Assembly: GCF_947503465.1 (NCBI RefSeq)
Contig: NZ_CANNDN010000001.1
Coordinates: 1,054,001 to 1,118,000, forward strand
DNA length: 64,000 nucleotides
Reading direction: 5' to 3'
Source of the DNA: an uncultured Tateyamaria sp.
GTDB taxonomy: Bacteria; Pseudomonadota; Alphaproteobacteria; Rhodobacterales; Rhodobacteraceae
The notes beneath the pieces were generated by a model. It saw only the letters and a list, made by a program, of their open reading frames with translations. It was not told where the DNA came from and searched no databases. A program made the position numbers and the translations under genes. Of the stretch, positions 40,885 to 51,432 are shown piece after piece (position 1 is the first letter of the stretch; each line of letters opens with the position of its first letter).

Positions 40885-43461
40885 TCAGAATTCTTCCCAC
40901 CCGGTTGGCACCGGGCCATCCGCCGGGGTCGTGTCGATGGCAAGCGCGCCCACCGTCAGCGTGGGTTGATCAGCGGCCACGGTGGGCGCAGGCGGGCTGG
41001 ATGCCCGCACTTGTGCAATGCGCCGGACACCGATGTTGAACTTTCCGACCGCTTCCGCCAACGCGTCGGCCTCACCGGTCAGCGCGTGGCTGGCGGCCGT
41101 TGTTTCCTCGAACATGGCGGCGTTTTGCTGGGTGACATGATCCAGTTCATTCACGGCGGCGTTGATTTCGTTCAAGCCGGCCGACTGCTGGCGCGCGGAC
41201 GTCGCAATTTCTGCGACCCGGTTCGAGATATCGGCAACCGAAGACACGATCGCTGACAGGGCGGTGCCTGTGCGATCCACCAATTCCACTCCCTGCCGCA
41301 CCTGCTCTCCGCTGGTCGAAATCAGCGTATTGATTTCCCGTGCGGCATCCGAAGACCGTTGCGCAAGCGCACGAACCTCTGTGGCGACCACCGCAAATCC
41401 ACGCCCCGCCTCGCCCGCGCGGGCCGCTTCGACACCTGCGTTCAGGGCCAGGAGATTGGTTTGAAATGCAATGTCATCAATCACCGAGGTGATCTTGGAT
41501 ATCTCGTGCGACGAAGTTTTGATGCCGTCCATTGCCACAACCGCTTGCCGGGCAATGTCACCGCCCTGTTCGGCATTCTGCTGTGCATCTTCCGACATCT
41601 TGCTGGCCGCATCCGCGCCTTCGGCGGCCGAGCGTACCGACGATGTCAGTTCGTCAAGTGCGGCTGCCGTTTCCTCAAGGGTCGCGGCCTGGCGCTCCGT
41701 GCGACGGGACAGGTCGTCCGCGGCGCTGGTGATTTCGGATGTTTCGCTCCGGATGGACTCGACATTTTGACTGACCGTCGTCATGGCACCGCGCAGACCA
41801 ATCAGCGCGGCGTTGAAGTCCTGCCGCAGCTTTTCGTACTCGTCCGGAAATGCGTCCGCCAGTTCCAGCGTCAAATCCCCTTCGGACAGGCATTGCAGCG
41901 CCTGGCCAAGCGCCTCGACGACGCGGGCCTGTTCTTCGGCCAGGCGTGTTTGCTGGTCGCGGACGGTGCGCACTTCAAGCTCGGCCTTGGTGACGTCCGT
42001 TCCAATCAGGATCATGCGCTCGATCACGTCGGTTTCCCCATGCACAACGATAAAGCCGCCATCGACAACAATCCGCTGTCCATCTGCCCGCGTGAGGTCA
42101 ATCTTGCCATGTACGCTGTCACCCCGCGCCAAGGCGTGTTCAATATCCGCGGGCATGTCCCCACCCGACTGCTCCCGCGCGATCAGAGACGACAGGGTCA
42201 AACCGCCCGGATCACTGGCGTCCAGATCCAACCGACCGGCGGCAACGCCGTTCATGTTGGAACACTTGCCTGCCGCGTCGAATTCGATGCGCATCTGCGT
42301 GCTGTCGATACCGCCAAGGAGCGCCGCATTTCGATGCGCTTCGGTTCGGTCGGCCCACTCGACAACGGCGCCGATCGATGCGCCGTCCTGATCGGTGGCG
42401 GGACTGACATTGACCTGGATGTGACGCTCACCCACGCGCATTACCGTGCTGCGAAACGGCGGCTGGTTGCCGGTTTCCTCATGCGCCAAAAGATCCGCAA
42501 TTTCAGTCAATTCCGCCAGATCGGCACCAATCCAGTTGTCCCGCTCGGCACCATTCCAGAGGGGCGACAGGTCTGCGAACAACCCGTTCAAGAGCGATAC
42601 GCATGCCGGATTGACAAAGGTGATCCTGCGACGCTGATCCACCATCATCATGGGCGCGGTTGACCCCTCGAACGCTGCGCCCTTGAACGCACTTTCCAGT
42701 TGACCCTTCTGGGCCCTGGCCAGCGCCAATCGAAAGCCATCCAGACGCCGGGCAATGTTGCCCACTTCGTCACCGCGCGCCGCCCCGGGCACGCTGACGT
42801 CGTAATTCTTGCCGGCAATCGCCGACATCGCAATTGCGATACGGTTCAGGGGCCGGGACACGTCGTACCACGCGTACACGATGACCAGGCACATTGTGAC
42901 GGCGAACACCCCCGCTGCGACCGCAATCGCCATCATCTGGTTGCGCGCAAGCAAGGCGAGCATCTGCGCATCATCCCAATATGTGACAACCGCACCGGCC
43001 ACGGCGCCGTCGGCCCCAAACCTGGAGGGATACGCAACAAGCATGCCCGTGTCCGACATGGCGACACCACCGTTCTCCATCGCCACGGCGGCCAACTCCA
43101 TGGCGGTGGGCGTCACCGCGTCCATGTCGGGGCTGGCGAACAGCGGAACCCCCGCGGCATTGACCACAAACGCCCCGCGCGCTTCGGGTGCCGCCGCGTC
43201 GATCACGCTGGTCGTGATTTCGGCCACCGCAACCTCATTGCCGAACTTGATCGATCCGCCCATCTGCATCGCCAAAAGCCCAGTGACATCCTGCGCCCGC
43301 GAGGACAATTCGTCGTGCAACAGGTTGCGCTGTGCCGAGTAATCGAAAGTGACCATCGCCGCGAGCACCGAAATCGTCAGCAATGCCGTCATAAACACGG
43401 CTTTGACCATCAACGTGTTGCAGCGCGACAAATAGGTTCGGCCGTAGCCCTTGGTTGACAT
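40885..43461 (-). CDS. Methyl-accepting chemotaxis protein with PAS domains and CheR/CheB tether
   Basis: An 858-residue chemoreceptor. Order: membrane helix (about 18-40), periplasmic sensor domain with no obvious cache motif, second helix (about 175-200), HAMP (200-255), PAS-like regions (about 265-510), a second HAMP-like segment (about 520-570), and the signalling hairpin with [20 protein letters not shown]. The last five residues GWEEF are the pentapeptide that tethers CheR/CheB in Rhodobacter-type receptors. ATG 43461 follows AGGGATC. No che genes lie nearby. Confidence 0.92.
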   Translation of the reverse strand: MSTKGYGRTYLSRCNTLMVKAVFMTALLTISVLAAMVTFDYSAQRNLLHDELSSRAQDVTGLLAMQMGGSIKFGNEVAVAEITTSVIDAAAPEARGAFVVNAAGVPLFASPDMDAVTPTAMELAAVAMENGGVAMSDTGMLVAYPSRFGADGAVAGAVVTYWDDAQMLALLARNQMMAIAVAAGVFAVTMCLVIVYAWYDVSRPLNRIAIAMSAIAGKNYDVSVPGAARGDEVGNIARRLDGFRLALARAQKGQLESAFKGAAFEGSTAPMMMVDQRRRITFVNPACVSLLNGLFADLSPLWNGAERDNWIGADLAELTEIADLLAHEETGNQPPFRSTVMRVGERHIQVNVSPATDQDGASIGAVVEWADRTEAHRNAALLGGIDSTQMRIEFDAAGKCSNMNGVAAGRLDLDASDPGGLTLSSLIAREQSGGDMPADIEHALARGDSVHGKIDLTRADGQRIVVDGGFIVVHGETDVIERMILIGTDVTKAELEVRTVRDQQTRLAEEQARVVEALGQALQCLSEGDLTLELADAFPDEYEKLRQDFNAALIGLRGAMTTVSQNVESIRSETSEITSAADDLSRRTERQAATLEETAAALDELTSSVRSAAEGADAASKMSEDAQQNAEQGGDIARQAVVAMDGIKTSSHEISKITSVIDDIAFQTNLLALNAGVEAARAGEAGRGFAVVATEVRALAQRSSDAAREINTLISTSGEQVRQGVELVDRTGTALSAIVSSVADISNRVAEIATSARQQSAGLNEINAAVNELDHVTQQNAAMFEETTAASHALTGEADALAEAVGKFNIGVRRIAQVRASSPPAPTVAADQPTLTVGALAIDTTPADGPVPTGWEEF

Positions 43462-43598
43462 GATCTGATCCCTGGCTTGCGCGTGGCCAAATTGCGACCA
43501 CGATCTGAACTGGATCATGTCCATACCGACGTGCCATTACCGCCTGCTTAACAGCGCCGCGCAACAGCCTGATCATTCTATGGCAAAGTTTAGGAACC

Positions 43599-43684
43599 TG
43601 GTACGGGCGGTGGGACTCGAACCCACACGGGCGTCAGCCCTTCGGATTTTAAGTCCGATATGTCTACCATTCCATCACGCCCGC
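43599..43684 (-). tRNA. tRNA-Leu (anticodon TAA)
   Basis: Minus-strand cloverleaf: acceptor GCGGGCG/CGCCCGT, anticodon stem TCGGA/TCCGA with loop CTTAAAA (TAA), a long variable arm typical of tRNA-Leu, T arm with GGTTCGAGTCC, discriminator A and encoded CCA (43601-43599). Confidence 0.95.
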
Positions 43685-43730
43685 GTCGCAGGTGTGATAG
43701 GCAATCAGGCGCACTATCTCAAGGCCGAGA

Positions 43731-44285
43731 TCACAGCTCTTGCCCCTTTGGTCCAAGCGGCGCACCATCAGCCAGCAGGTGCCGTTCCGACAACCACGGA
43801 TTGTTCTCGAGCGCGGCTTCAAGCTGCGCGCGCGCATCATCAGTGCGACCAAGGTTCATCAAGGTCAGGGCGCGCCCGGACTGCGCACCGACATGATCCG
43901 GCGACAGGGCAAGCGCACGCTCAAGATCAACAAGGGCAGCTTCGAAATCCTCGCGCAGAAAGCTGATGAACGCCCGCTGGTTGTAGCCTTCGGCATAGTC
44001 CGGGCAATACGCCACAAGCGCGTCGAAGCTGTCGTAAGCGCCGGTGAAATCAAAGTTGCCACGCTGCCGCATGCCCCGGTCCAGAACCTCTTGGGCCGAT
44101 GCGTCGGGTGCGCGCAACCACACCTCCCACATCTGGTCGGACACAACCCGCCCCGCCCGTTCATCCGGCGCCGCGTTCGCGGCTTCGATCAAGACGTTCA
44201 GTTCTGATGAAATCTCCGGCGCTGGCGGGCATGTGTCGGCCCAGGCAGGCGTCGAGAGGAGAGCGGCAATGATCAGGTGTCTCAT
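43731..44285 (-). CDS. Periplasmic TPR-repeat protein
   Basis: A 184-residue protein with a cleavable signal peptide (residues 1-16, ending AWA). The mature domain contains tetratricopeptide helices, the clearest being GAYDSFDALVAYCPDYAEGYNQRA, then DFEAALVDLERALALSPDHVGA and GRTDDARAQLEAALENNP. It probably works as a protein-protein adaptor in the periplasm. No partner gene is adjacent, and the preceding gene on the strand is the putR regulator, 42 bp upstream. Confidence 0.85.
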   Translation of the reverse strand: MRHLIIAALLSTPAWADTCPPAPEISSELNVLIEAANAAPDERAGRVVSDQMWEVWLRAPDASAQEVLDRGMRQRGNFDFTGAYDSFDALVAYCPDYAEGYNQRAFISFLREDFEAALVDLERALALSPDHVGAQSGRALTLMNLGRTDDARAQLEAALENNPWLSERHLLADGAPLGPKGQEL

Positions 44286-44327
44286 GGCCCTGAGGATGGC
44301 ACCCCAGCCCGGCAGGTCAAGCCCCGC

Positions 44328-44813
44328 CTAGTCGAGACCAGGTAACATCACTTCCTTGACCGCTTCCATCGCCACATAGGTCGATGTCGACGACACATGC
44401 GGCAGACCCGAAATGATGTCCCCCAAAAACTGCCGGTAATGCGCCATGTTGCGCGTCCGCACCTTCAGCAGATAATCGAAATGGCTTGCAATCATATGCG
44501 CCTGTTCGATCTCGGGCACCTGTTGCACCGCCGTGTTGAACGCACGCAGCGCGGCCTCGCGGGTGTCACTCAGGCGCACTTCGACAAAGGCAACATGGTC
44601 CAGCCCTAAGGAAATCGGGTCCAGCAATGCCCGGTACCCCATGATCGTTCCAGACTTTTCCAGACGTCGCAGGCGCGCTTGGGTCGGTGATTTCGACAAG
44701 CCGATCCGCGCCGCCAGATCGGTAATGCTGATGCGTCCGTCTTCGGCCAGGGCAGCCAGAATCGATTGATCCAGACGATCCAGCGTTACGGGGCCTTTTT
44801 TCGTGTCTTGCAT
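44328..44813 (-). CDS. putR: Lrp/AsnC-family regulator, probable PutR
   Basis: A 161-residue protein: a helix-turn-helix (about residues 10-60, LDQSILAALAEDGRISITDLAARIGLSKSP) followed by an Lrp ligand-binding RAM domain with HMIASHFDYLLKVRTRNM. Divergent from putA at 97 bp, which is the arrangement of PutR, an Lrp-like activator of proline use in alphaproteobacteria. The ATG at 44813 is preferred; an in-frame TTG at 44855 would run into the putA promoter region. Confidence 0.88.
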   Translation of the reverse strand: MQDTKKGPVTLDRLDQSILAALAEDGRISITDLAARIGLSKSPTQARLRRLEKSGTIMGYRALLDPISLGLDHVAFVEVRLSDTREAALRAFNTAVQQVPEIEQAHMIASHFDYLLKVRTRNMAHYRQFLGDIISGLPHVSSTSTYVAMEAVKEVMLPGLD

Positions 44814-44910
44814 GGGTTGATCGATCACTTGTTCTGTCGATTTGGTTATCTTCAATCATTTTGACCGCAAACATGATGATATACTTTCCGAAATGGAAAA
44901 GGAATGCACA

Positions 44911-47900
44911 ATGGCGCGTGACCTGAACTGTGACCTTGCGGCGCGGCTGGATGCGGAGATGTATGCGGCCCCGGATGCGGTACTGGCCCGCTTGATTGAC
45001 ATGGCCGGGCTGTCGGCATCGGACCGCGCCGCGATCTGCACGGCGGCAACCGAACTCGTCACGGCGATCCGAAATGACGCCACCCCCGGTCTGATGGAGA
45101 CGTTTCTGGCCGAATACGGCCTGTCCACCGACGAGGGCGTCGCCCTGATGTGCCTGGCAGAGGCCCTGTTGCGGGTGCCCGATGCCGACACCATCGACGC
45201 ATTGATCGAGGACAAGATCGCCCCGTCGGATTGGGGCAGACATCTCGGGCACTCGACCTCTTCGCTGGTCAATGCCTCGACCTGGGCCCTGATGCTGACC
45301 GGACGCGTGCTGGATGATGGCCGACCCGGCCCAATCGGGCACCTGCGCGGCGCGATCAAACGCCTGGGCGAACCAGTGATCCGCGCCGCCGTGTCACGTG
45401 CCATGAAAGAGATGGGCCGTCAGTTCGTGCTGGGCGAGGATATCGACAGTGCGATGGACCGCGCCGCCGGAATGGAAGCCAAAGGGTTCACCTATTCCTA
45501 TGACATGCTGGGCGAAGCGGCGCTGACCGACGCCGACGCACGGCGCTATCACCTCAGCTATTCACGGGCCATTTCTGCAATTGCGCGGGCGTGCACACAT
45601 GCAGACATCCGCGAAAACCCCGGAATCTCGGTCAAGTTATCGGCACTTCACCCACGCTATGAACGGGCCCAGGAAACGGCCGTGATGCGTGACCTCGTCC
45701 CGCGTCTGCGTTCCCTTGCGATGTTGGCGGCTTCGGCAGGGATGGGGTTGAACATAGACGCGGAAGAAGCGGACCGCCTGTCCCTCTCCCTGCAGGTGAT
45801 TGATGCTGTCCTGGGCGAAGCGGCCCTGTCCGGATGGGACGGGTTCGGCATTGTCGTGCAGGCCTATGGCCCCCGGGCCAGCACCGTCATCGACGTGGTG
45901 CACGAGATGGCCGAGCGGCATGACCGCAAGGTCATGGTGCGGCTTGTCAAAGGCGCCTACTGGGACACTGAAATCAAGCGGGCGCAGGTCGAAGGGGTCG
46001 CCGGGTTTCCGGTGTTCACGCGCAAGGCAGCGACGGACGTGTCTTACATCGCCAATGCGCGCAAGCTTCTGGGATTGACCGACCGCATCTACCCGCAGTT
46101 TGCCACGCATAACGCGCACACCGTTGCATCCATCCTGCACATGGCCACGGACCAGCCGTTCGAATTTCAACGGCTGCATGGCATGGGCGAAGCCCTGCAC
46201 ACGATGGTCTTGCACGACCGGAACACCCGTTGTCGCATATATGCGCCTGTCGGGGCACATCGCGACCTGCTGGCCTATCTTGTGCGGCGCCTGCTTGAAA
46301 ACGGTGCAAATTCAAGCTTTGTGAACCAGATCGTGGACACGGATGTGCCGCCCGAGATCGTGGCCACGGACCCGTTTGACATGCTGCAGGCGACGGCCTT
46401 GTCCATCCCAGACGGTCCATGCCTGTTTGCGCCGGAACGGCGGAATTCGCAGGGGTTCGATCTGACGCACAGCCCGACCCTGGCCCGGATAGAACAGGCG
46501 CGGACGCCCTTTGCCGGGCACCGTTGGCGCGCGCAGCCGCTGGTGGTCGGTAATCTCAAAGGCGCGGAACACCCGGTCGCGAACCCTGCCGACCCGCATG
46601 ACATCGTGGGACATGTGGCTTGGGCAACGCCCGATGCCGCAGCACGTGCTGTCGCGGATGCCCGGACATGGGGCGCCGATCATGCCGTCCGCAGCGCGGT
46701 CCTGACGGCGGCCGCAGACCTGTACGAGGCGCATTTCGGAGAGATGTTCGCGCTGCTTGCACGCGAGGCGGGAAAAACCCTGCCGGACGCCGTGGCAGAA
46801 CTGCGCGAAGCGGTGGATTTCCTGCGCTACTATGCAACCCAAGGCGACAACAGTGCACCCGCAGGCACGTTCGTGTGTATTTCGCCCTGGAATTTCCCGC
46901 TTGCGATCTTCACCGGGCAGATAGCTGCGGCGCTTGCGGCGGGCAACGCGGTGGTTGCGAAACCGGCCGAACAGACACCGCTGATTGCGCACCGCGCGGT
47001 CACGTTGCTGCACGAGGCGGGCGTGCCGCGTGCGGCGCTGCAACTGGTTCTGGGCGCGGGTGACATCGGCGGCGCATTGACCGCATGCCCGGATGTTTCC
47101 GGCGTCGCATTCACGGGATCAACGGAAACGGCACTTCGGATCCGGTCCTCTTTGGCGGCACACGCCGCACCCGGCACGCCGTTGATTGCGGAAACAGGCG
47201 GATTGAACGCAATGATCGTCGACAGCACCGCCCTGCCCGAGCAAGCCGTGCGCAGCATCGTTGAAAGCGCGTTCCAGTCCGCGGGGCAACGGTGCTCCGC
47301 GTTGCGGTGCCTTTATGTACAGGAGGATATCGCGCCGCATCTGACCGATATGCTGGTTGGTGCCATGGAGGCGCTCGAACTCGGTTTGCCATGGTCCCTG
47401 TCCACAGATGTGGGTCCCGTGATCGATGACGCCGCGCGGGCAGGCATCGCGGCACATATCGACCAGGCACGGTCAGAAGGCCGCGTTGTGCACGAACTGA
47501 AAACGCCTGCCACCGGGTGCTTTGTGGCCCCTACCCTGATCCGCGTGGACGGGATCGCCGACCTCGAGCGCGAGGTGTTTGGGCCGGTTCTGCACATTGC
47601 GACGTTCCGGGCGGCGGATCTGGACAAGGTGATCGATGCGATCAATGGCACCGGGTACGGGCTGACCTTTGGGCTGCACACGCGGATCGATGACCGGGTG
47701 CAGCACGTGACAGACCGGATCGGCGCAGGCAACATCTACGTCAACCGCAACCAGATCGGGGCCATTGTGGGCAGCCAACCCTTTGGCGGTCACGGGCTGT
47801 CCGGGACGGGCCCGAAAGCGGGCGGGCCGGACTATTTGCTGCGGTTTCGGGCGCCACAGCCGGTCGCGGAACAGGACGCCTGGACAAAGCAGGCGGCAGT

Positions 47901-48321
47901 GCCGCCTTTGCCGTCCCGACAGCACACGACCCGGGCGGCGACGGCGTTGCCCGGTCCCACCGGCGAATCCAATCTGCACAGCCGCCATCCCCGCCCTGCA
48001 ATCTTGTGCGCGGGTCCGGGCGATGACGCCGTGGCGGCCCAAATCCAGGCGGTCGAACGCCTTGGCGGCCAGGGCGTACCGGCAAGTGGTGCCATCGCAC
48101 CCGAGGCCCTTACCGATGGGCCCGGCTTCGGCGGGGTCCTGTGGTGGGGCGATGCGGCAACAGGGCGTGCCCTGAACCTGGGGCTGGCGGCGCGCAGCGG
48201 ACCGATCATTCCATTGATCACCGCGCAGCCGGACCGCGCCCATGTGCTGGTCGAACGGCATGTATGCGTCGACACGACCGCATCTGGCGGGAACGCTGCC
48301 CTGCTTGGGGCTGCAAGCTGA
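44911..48321 (+). CDS. putA: Bifunctional proline dehydrogenase / L-glutamate gamma-semialdehyde dehydrogenase
   Basis: An 1136-residue protein. The proline dehydrogenase barrel (about 70-460) includes RLVKGAYWDTEIKRAQ and PQFATHNAHT, the FAD-site motifs. The aldehyde dehydrogenase domain (about 510-1000) includes PWNFPLAIFTGQ, FTGSTETA and the catalytic cysteine in FQSAGQRCSALR. A C-terminal ALDH-like domain (about 1020-1136) follows. There is no N-terminal ribbon-helix-helix, so it is the mid-length type that does not repress its own gene. AAAAGGAATGCACA precedes ATG 44911. Confidence 0.96.
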   Translation: MARDLNCDLAARLDAEMYAAPDAVLARLIDMAGLSASDRAAICTAATELVTAIRNDATPGLMETFLAEYGLSTDEGVALMCLAEALLRVPDADTIDALIEDKIAPSDWGRHLGHSTSSLVNASTWALMLTGRVLDDGRPGPIGHLRGAIKRLGEPVIRAAVSRAMKEMGRQFVLGEDIDSAMDRAAGMEAKGFTYSYDMLGEAALTDADARRYHLSYSRAISAIARACTHADIRENPGISVKLSALHPRYERAQETAVMRDLVPRLRSLAMLAASAGMGLNIDAEEADRLSLSLQVIDAVLGEAALSGWDGFGIVVQAYGPRASTVIDVVHEMAERHDRKVMVRLVKGAYWDTEIKRAQVEGVAGFPVFTRKAATDVSYIANARKLLGLTDRIYPQFATHNAHTVASILHMATDQPFEFQRLHGMGEALHTMVLHDRNTRCRIYAPVGAHRDLLAYLVRRLLENGANSSFVNQIVDTDVPPEIVATDPFDMLQATALSIPDGPCLFAPERRNSQGFDLTHSPTLARIEQARTPFAGHRWRAQPLVVGNLKGAEHPVANPADPHDIVGHVAWATPDAAARAVADARTWGADHAVRSAVLTAAADLYEAHFGEMFALLAREAGKTLPDAVAELREAVDFLRYYATQGDNSAPAGTFVCISPWNFPLAIFTGQIAAALAAGNAVVAKPAEQTPLIAHRAVTLLHEAGVPRAALQLVLGAGDIGGALTACPDVSGVAFTGSTETALRIRSSLAAHAAPGTPLIAETGGLNAMIVDSTALPEQAVRSIVESAFQSAGQRCSALRCLYVQEDIAPHLTDMLVGAMEALELGLPWSLSTDVGPVIDDAARAGIAAHIDQARSEGRVVHELKTPATGCFVAPTLIRVDGIADLEREVFGPVLHIATFRAADLDKVIDAINGTGYGLTFGLHTRIDDRVQHVTDRIGAGNIYVNRNQIGAIVGSQPFGGHGLSGTGPKAGGPDYLLRFRAPQPVAEQDAWTKQAAVPPLPSRQHTTRAATALPGPTGESNLHSRHPRPAILCAGPGDDAVAAQIQAVERLGGQGVPASGAIAPEALTDGPGFGGVLWWGDAATGRALNLGLAARSGPIIPLITAQPDRAHVLVERHVCVDTTASGGNAALLGAAS

Positions 48322-48418
48322 TACATCACCTTTTGCATGCAGGGAAAACAGACAGGAATCCCTGCCGGTTTCCGGCACAGCCCTTGACCCCGGCCCCTGC
48401 CCGGCCAACTGTCAGGAC

Positions 48419-49153
48419 ATGTTTCCGATCCGAGACCACAACCCGTCCGGCCGCACGCCTTATGTCACCTATGCACTCATGGCGATCAACGTCGTGGTAT
48501 TTCTGAGCTATGTAGGCCTGTTCGCCGACGACCGCGCGCTCAACCGGTTTTTCTTCGACTACGCGGCCATCCCGGCCCGCATCCTGTCGGGGGATGGCTT
48601 TTCCACGCTGGTGACGTCGATGTTCCTGCATGGCGGGTGGCTGCATCTGGGCGGCAACATGCTGTTTCTCTACATCTTTGGCGACAATGTCGAAGACGAG
48701 ATGGGGCACGCGCCCTTTCTGGGCTTCTACCTCGCCACAGGCGTGGCTGCCAGCGCGATCCACATCCTGTCCGCGCCGGGGTCCGTCGTGCCGGTTGTGG
48801 GTGCGTCCGGCGCGATTGCCGGGGTGATGGGGGCCTATCTGTTGCTGTTTCCAAAGGCCCGGATCGACATCCTGCTGATCCTGATCATCATCTTCCGCAT
48901 TTTCCCGATCCCTGCGTGGATCATGCTGGCACTGTGGTTCGGGATGCAATTCATCGGTGGTGTGGGCAGTGATCCAAACGCCGGCGGCGTGGCCTATTGG
49001 GCCCATGCCGGGGGATTTGTGGCTGGCGTTATCCTGACCGTTCCGCTGTGGCTCCGCCTGGGCGGGCCGGCGTTCTGGCGGCGCACGGACGGGCACCCGC
49101 CGCACCCTCAGGCACGCTATGCGTCGTCGCGCATCCCCAAGGTGCGGCGATGA
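48419..49153 (+). CDS. Rhomboid family intramembrane serine protease
   Basis: A 244-residue protein with about six membrane helices. The catalytic pair is visible: serine in VVGASGAIAGVMGAYL and histidine in AYWAHAGGFVAG, with the oxyanion/loop-1 motif HGGWLHLGGNMLFLYIFG. It cleaves single-pass membrane proteins within the membrane; the substrate is unknown. The stop overlaps (ATGA) the start of a frameshifted GFA gene. Confidence 0.93.
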   Translation: MFPIRDHNPSGRTPYVTYALMAINVVVFLSYVGLFADDRALNRFFFDYAAIPARILSGDGFSTLVTSMFLHGGWLHLGGNMLFLYIFGDNVEDEMGHAPFLGFYLATGVAASAIHILSAPGSVVPVVGASGAIAGVMGAYLLLFPKARIDILLILIIIFRIFPIPAWIMLALWFGMQFIGGVGSDPNAGGVAYWAHAGGFVAGVILTVPLWLRLGGPAFWRRTDGHPPHPQARYASSRIPKVRR

Positions 49154-49508
49154 AAGCGTCCTGCCACTGCGGGGCCGTGGTGCTTGAGGTAACGCTGACA
49201 AACGGGCTCGACACTGCGGGCCGGTGTGCGACTGTTCCTTTTGCAAACGTCGTGCGGCGCCCGCCGTGACGGCCCCCAGGAACGGGGTCAGGGTCGTGCA
49301 GGGCGCTGACAGTCTGACCTGCTACCAATGGGGGACAAAAACCGCCAAGCACTATTTTTGCAGCATTTGCGGCATCTACATGTATCACAACCGGCGGTCT
49401 GACCCGAACGAGATCGGCGTGAATATGGGCACGCTCGACGGGGTGAACCCCGCCGAGCATGAACCGATCCGCTGGGAGGATGGGGTCAACCACCCGTCGG
49501 ATCGCTAA
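49150..49508 (+). pseudogene. GFA (glutathione-dependent formaldehyde-activating-like) zinc protein, frameshifted
   Basis: The frame opens MKASCHCGAVVLEVTLTNGL, the usual GFA N-terminus with its first two zinc cysteines. The continuation CDCSFCKRR ... CSICGIYMYH lies one base earlier in frame from about 49224. A doubled TG in GGTGTGCGAC (49223-49232) is the likely cause: removing two bases restores a normal protein of about 118 residues. As written, the first frame stops at 49269. It could be a sequencing error or a real loss of function. It overlaps rhomboid at its start and the SDR gene at its end. Confidence 0.75.
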
Positions 49509-50275
49509 AGGAACATCCCACCGGAGGCTTCCACACGTTGGCCAGTGACCCACTGCGCCGCGGGGCTGGCCAAAAAGGCGATCACACCTTCGACATCCTC
49601 GGCCTGCCCCACGCGACCCTGCGCCGTGTTTGAGGAAATCGCCGCCACCACCTCCGGGTGGGCTTCGAAATGTGCCCGGTTAAAGTCGGTGTCCAGCGCA
49701 CCGGGCGCCACGACGTTGACCGTAATGCGTCGCGGACCCAGCGTTTTGGCAAGGTACAGCATGACACCGCTCAGCGCGGCCTTGGATGCGGCATAGGCGA
49801 CATAGGGCGGCAGGGCAAAGCGGGTCAGACCCGTGCCAAGAAACAGAATGCGGCCCCCATCAGTGATGCGGTCCACAAGGGCCTGGGTCAGAAAGAAGGC
49901 CGATTTCAGATTGGTGTCCATCATCGCGTCCCAATCCGCCTCGGTAACGGCCCCGAACACCGCGCTGCGTTCGATCCCTGCATTGTTGACAAGGACGTCG
50001 ATGCGGTCGTGCCCCATCACGTCTTTGCCCGTCTGGGCAAGGCGGGTCACGAAATCGGCGATCCCGGCCGTGCCTTCCAGATCCACGGGCAGGGCCGCGG
50101 CCTTGCGGCCCATGGCCTCGATCTCGGCCACAACGGCATCTGCCTCAGCCGCCTTGGTGCGATATGTCAGGATCACGTCTGCGCCTTCGCGGGCCAACCG
50201 CAGGGCCGTTGCCTTGCCCAGGCTACGGCTACCGCCGGTGATCAGAACGGTTTTTCCAGTCAAGTCATAAGTCAT
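49505..50275 (-). CDS. Short-chain dehydrogenase/reductase (classical SDR)
   Basis: A 256-residue protein. The cofactor motif is LITGGSRSLGKA (TGxxxGxG), followed by VNNAG and the catalytic YxxxK in PPYVAYAASKAALSG. The end WVTGQRVEASGGMFL is typical of FabG-like SDRs. It reduces or oxidises a carbonyl with NAD(P). Divergent from a LysR regulator, which probably controls it. AAGGAG lies before ATG 50275. Confidence 0.92.
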   Translation of the reverse strand: MTYDLTGKTVLITGGSRSLGKATALRLAREGADVILTYRTKAAEADAVVAEIEAMGRKAAALPVDLEGTAGIADFVTRLAQTGKDVMGHDRIDVLVNNAGIERSAVFGAVTEADWDAMMDTNLKSAFFLTQALVDRITDGGRILFLGTGLTRFALPPYVAYAASKAALSGVMLYLAKTLGPRRITVNVVAPGALDTDFNRAHFEAHPEVVAAISSNTAQGRVGQAEDVEGVIAFLASPAAQWVTGQRVEASGGMFL

Positions 50276-50344
50276 CGTCACGCTCCTTCTGCTGCGTCTG
50301 ACGGTGATCTAGGCGTTGCTTGAACGGTTGAATATTGACCCAAG

Positions 50345-51274
50345 ATGCAGCACGCTGTTGCGTGTATGACAACACCAGGCAGCTATAACACCGAGCGCAC
50401 GTTTCTGCGGATCGTCGAACTTGGCTCGATCCGGGCAGCCGCGCGCGAGGCGGGCATGGAACCGTCCTCTTTGTCGCGCAAGTTGGCCCGGCTTGAGGTC
50501 CGGTTGGGCACCCAGTTGATCGACCGGGCGGCGCAGGGCACAACCGAGGCTGGCGCGCTCTATTACAACAAGATGCGCGCACTTCTCAGTCAGATCGACG
50601 CGCTCGAGGCGGCGGTTGCGGGCGATGCGGGCACGCCGCGCGGGACCTTGCGGCTTGGGGCCTCCATCGACTTTGGACAGGCCTTTGTCGCGCCGTGGCT
50701 CACGCAGTTTTGCCAATTACATGATCAGGTTCAAGGCCAACTGACCCTCGACGCCCGGCAGGTGGACATGGTCGAGGCGGGGCTGGACCTGACAATTCGC
50801 ATTGGAACAATGCCCGACAGCGCGCTTATGGCGCGCAAGCTGGGCACGGCGCACCGGGTGCTGGTGGCGGCCCCGGCTTACCTGGCGCGGCGCGGCACTC
50901 CTGTCATGGCTTCAGACCTTGAGACCCATGATCACATCCTGTTCCTGCCGGAACACGCGAACCGACCGCTGCGCCTGACGGATGCGGACGGCAAGGAACA
51001 CAGCATCCCGCGACGCGCCCGGATGACCATTGGCGCGGTGCGGTCCATTGCGGATGCCGTGGCCGCAGGCATGGGCGTGCATGCGGGCCCGCGATGGGCC
51101 TTTGCAGAGATGTTGCGCACGGGCCAGGTTGTCGAGGTCTTGCCGGATCACACGCAACCGGCCTTGCCGATCTGTGCCGTGTGGCCGCCCGTCGCGATCC
51201 AGCCTGCCCGGGTGCGCGCCTTTGTCGATTTCGCCGCCAACGAGATCAAGAAGGTCCCCGCGTTGAGCGACTAG
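50345..51274 (+). CDS. LysR family transcriptional regulator
   Basis: A 309-residue regulator. The N-terminal HTH (RIVELGSIRAAAREAGMEPSSLSRKLARLE) is followed by a periplasmic-binding-type effector domain beginning near GTLRLGASIDFGQAFV. It belongs to the common CrgA/DhcR-like group. Divergent from the SDR gene, its probable target. ATG 50366 would give a shorter N-terminus and is an alternative start. Confidence 0.9.
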   Translation: MQHAVACMTTPGSYNTERTFLRIVELGSIRAAAREAGMEPSSLSRKLARLEVRLGTQLIDRAAQGTTEAGALYYNKMRALLSQIDALEAAVAGDAGTPRGTLRLGASIDFGQAFVAPWLTQFCQLHDQVQGQLTLDARQVDMVEAGLDLTIRIGTMPDSALMARKLGTAHRVLVAAPAYLARRGTPVMASDLETHDHILFLPEHANRPLRLTDADGKEHSIPRRARMTIGAVRSIADAVAAGMGVHAGPRWAFAEMLRTGQVVEVLPDHTQPALPICAVWPPVAIQPARVRAFVDFAANEIKKVPALSD

Positions 51275-51432
51275 GCTCACGGTTCACCAATCCTCTGGTG
51301 CCGCTGCCACAATCGCGAAGTTTCAGTTGTTTGGGCCGCACGGCAAAGCGTCGGTCCGATCCAAGGGCCCAGCAAACCGTCCGGTCAGGGTGTCCGTCAA
51401 ACCAGGGCCACGCGATCAATGGGTCCTTGCGC

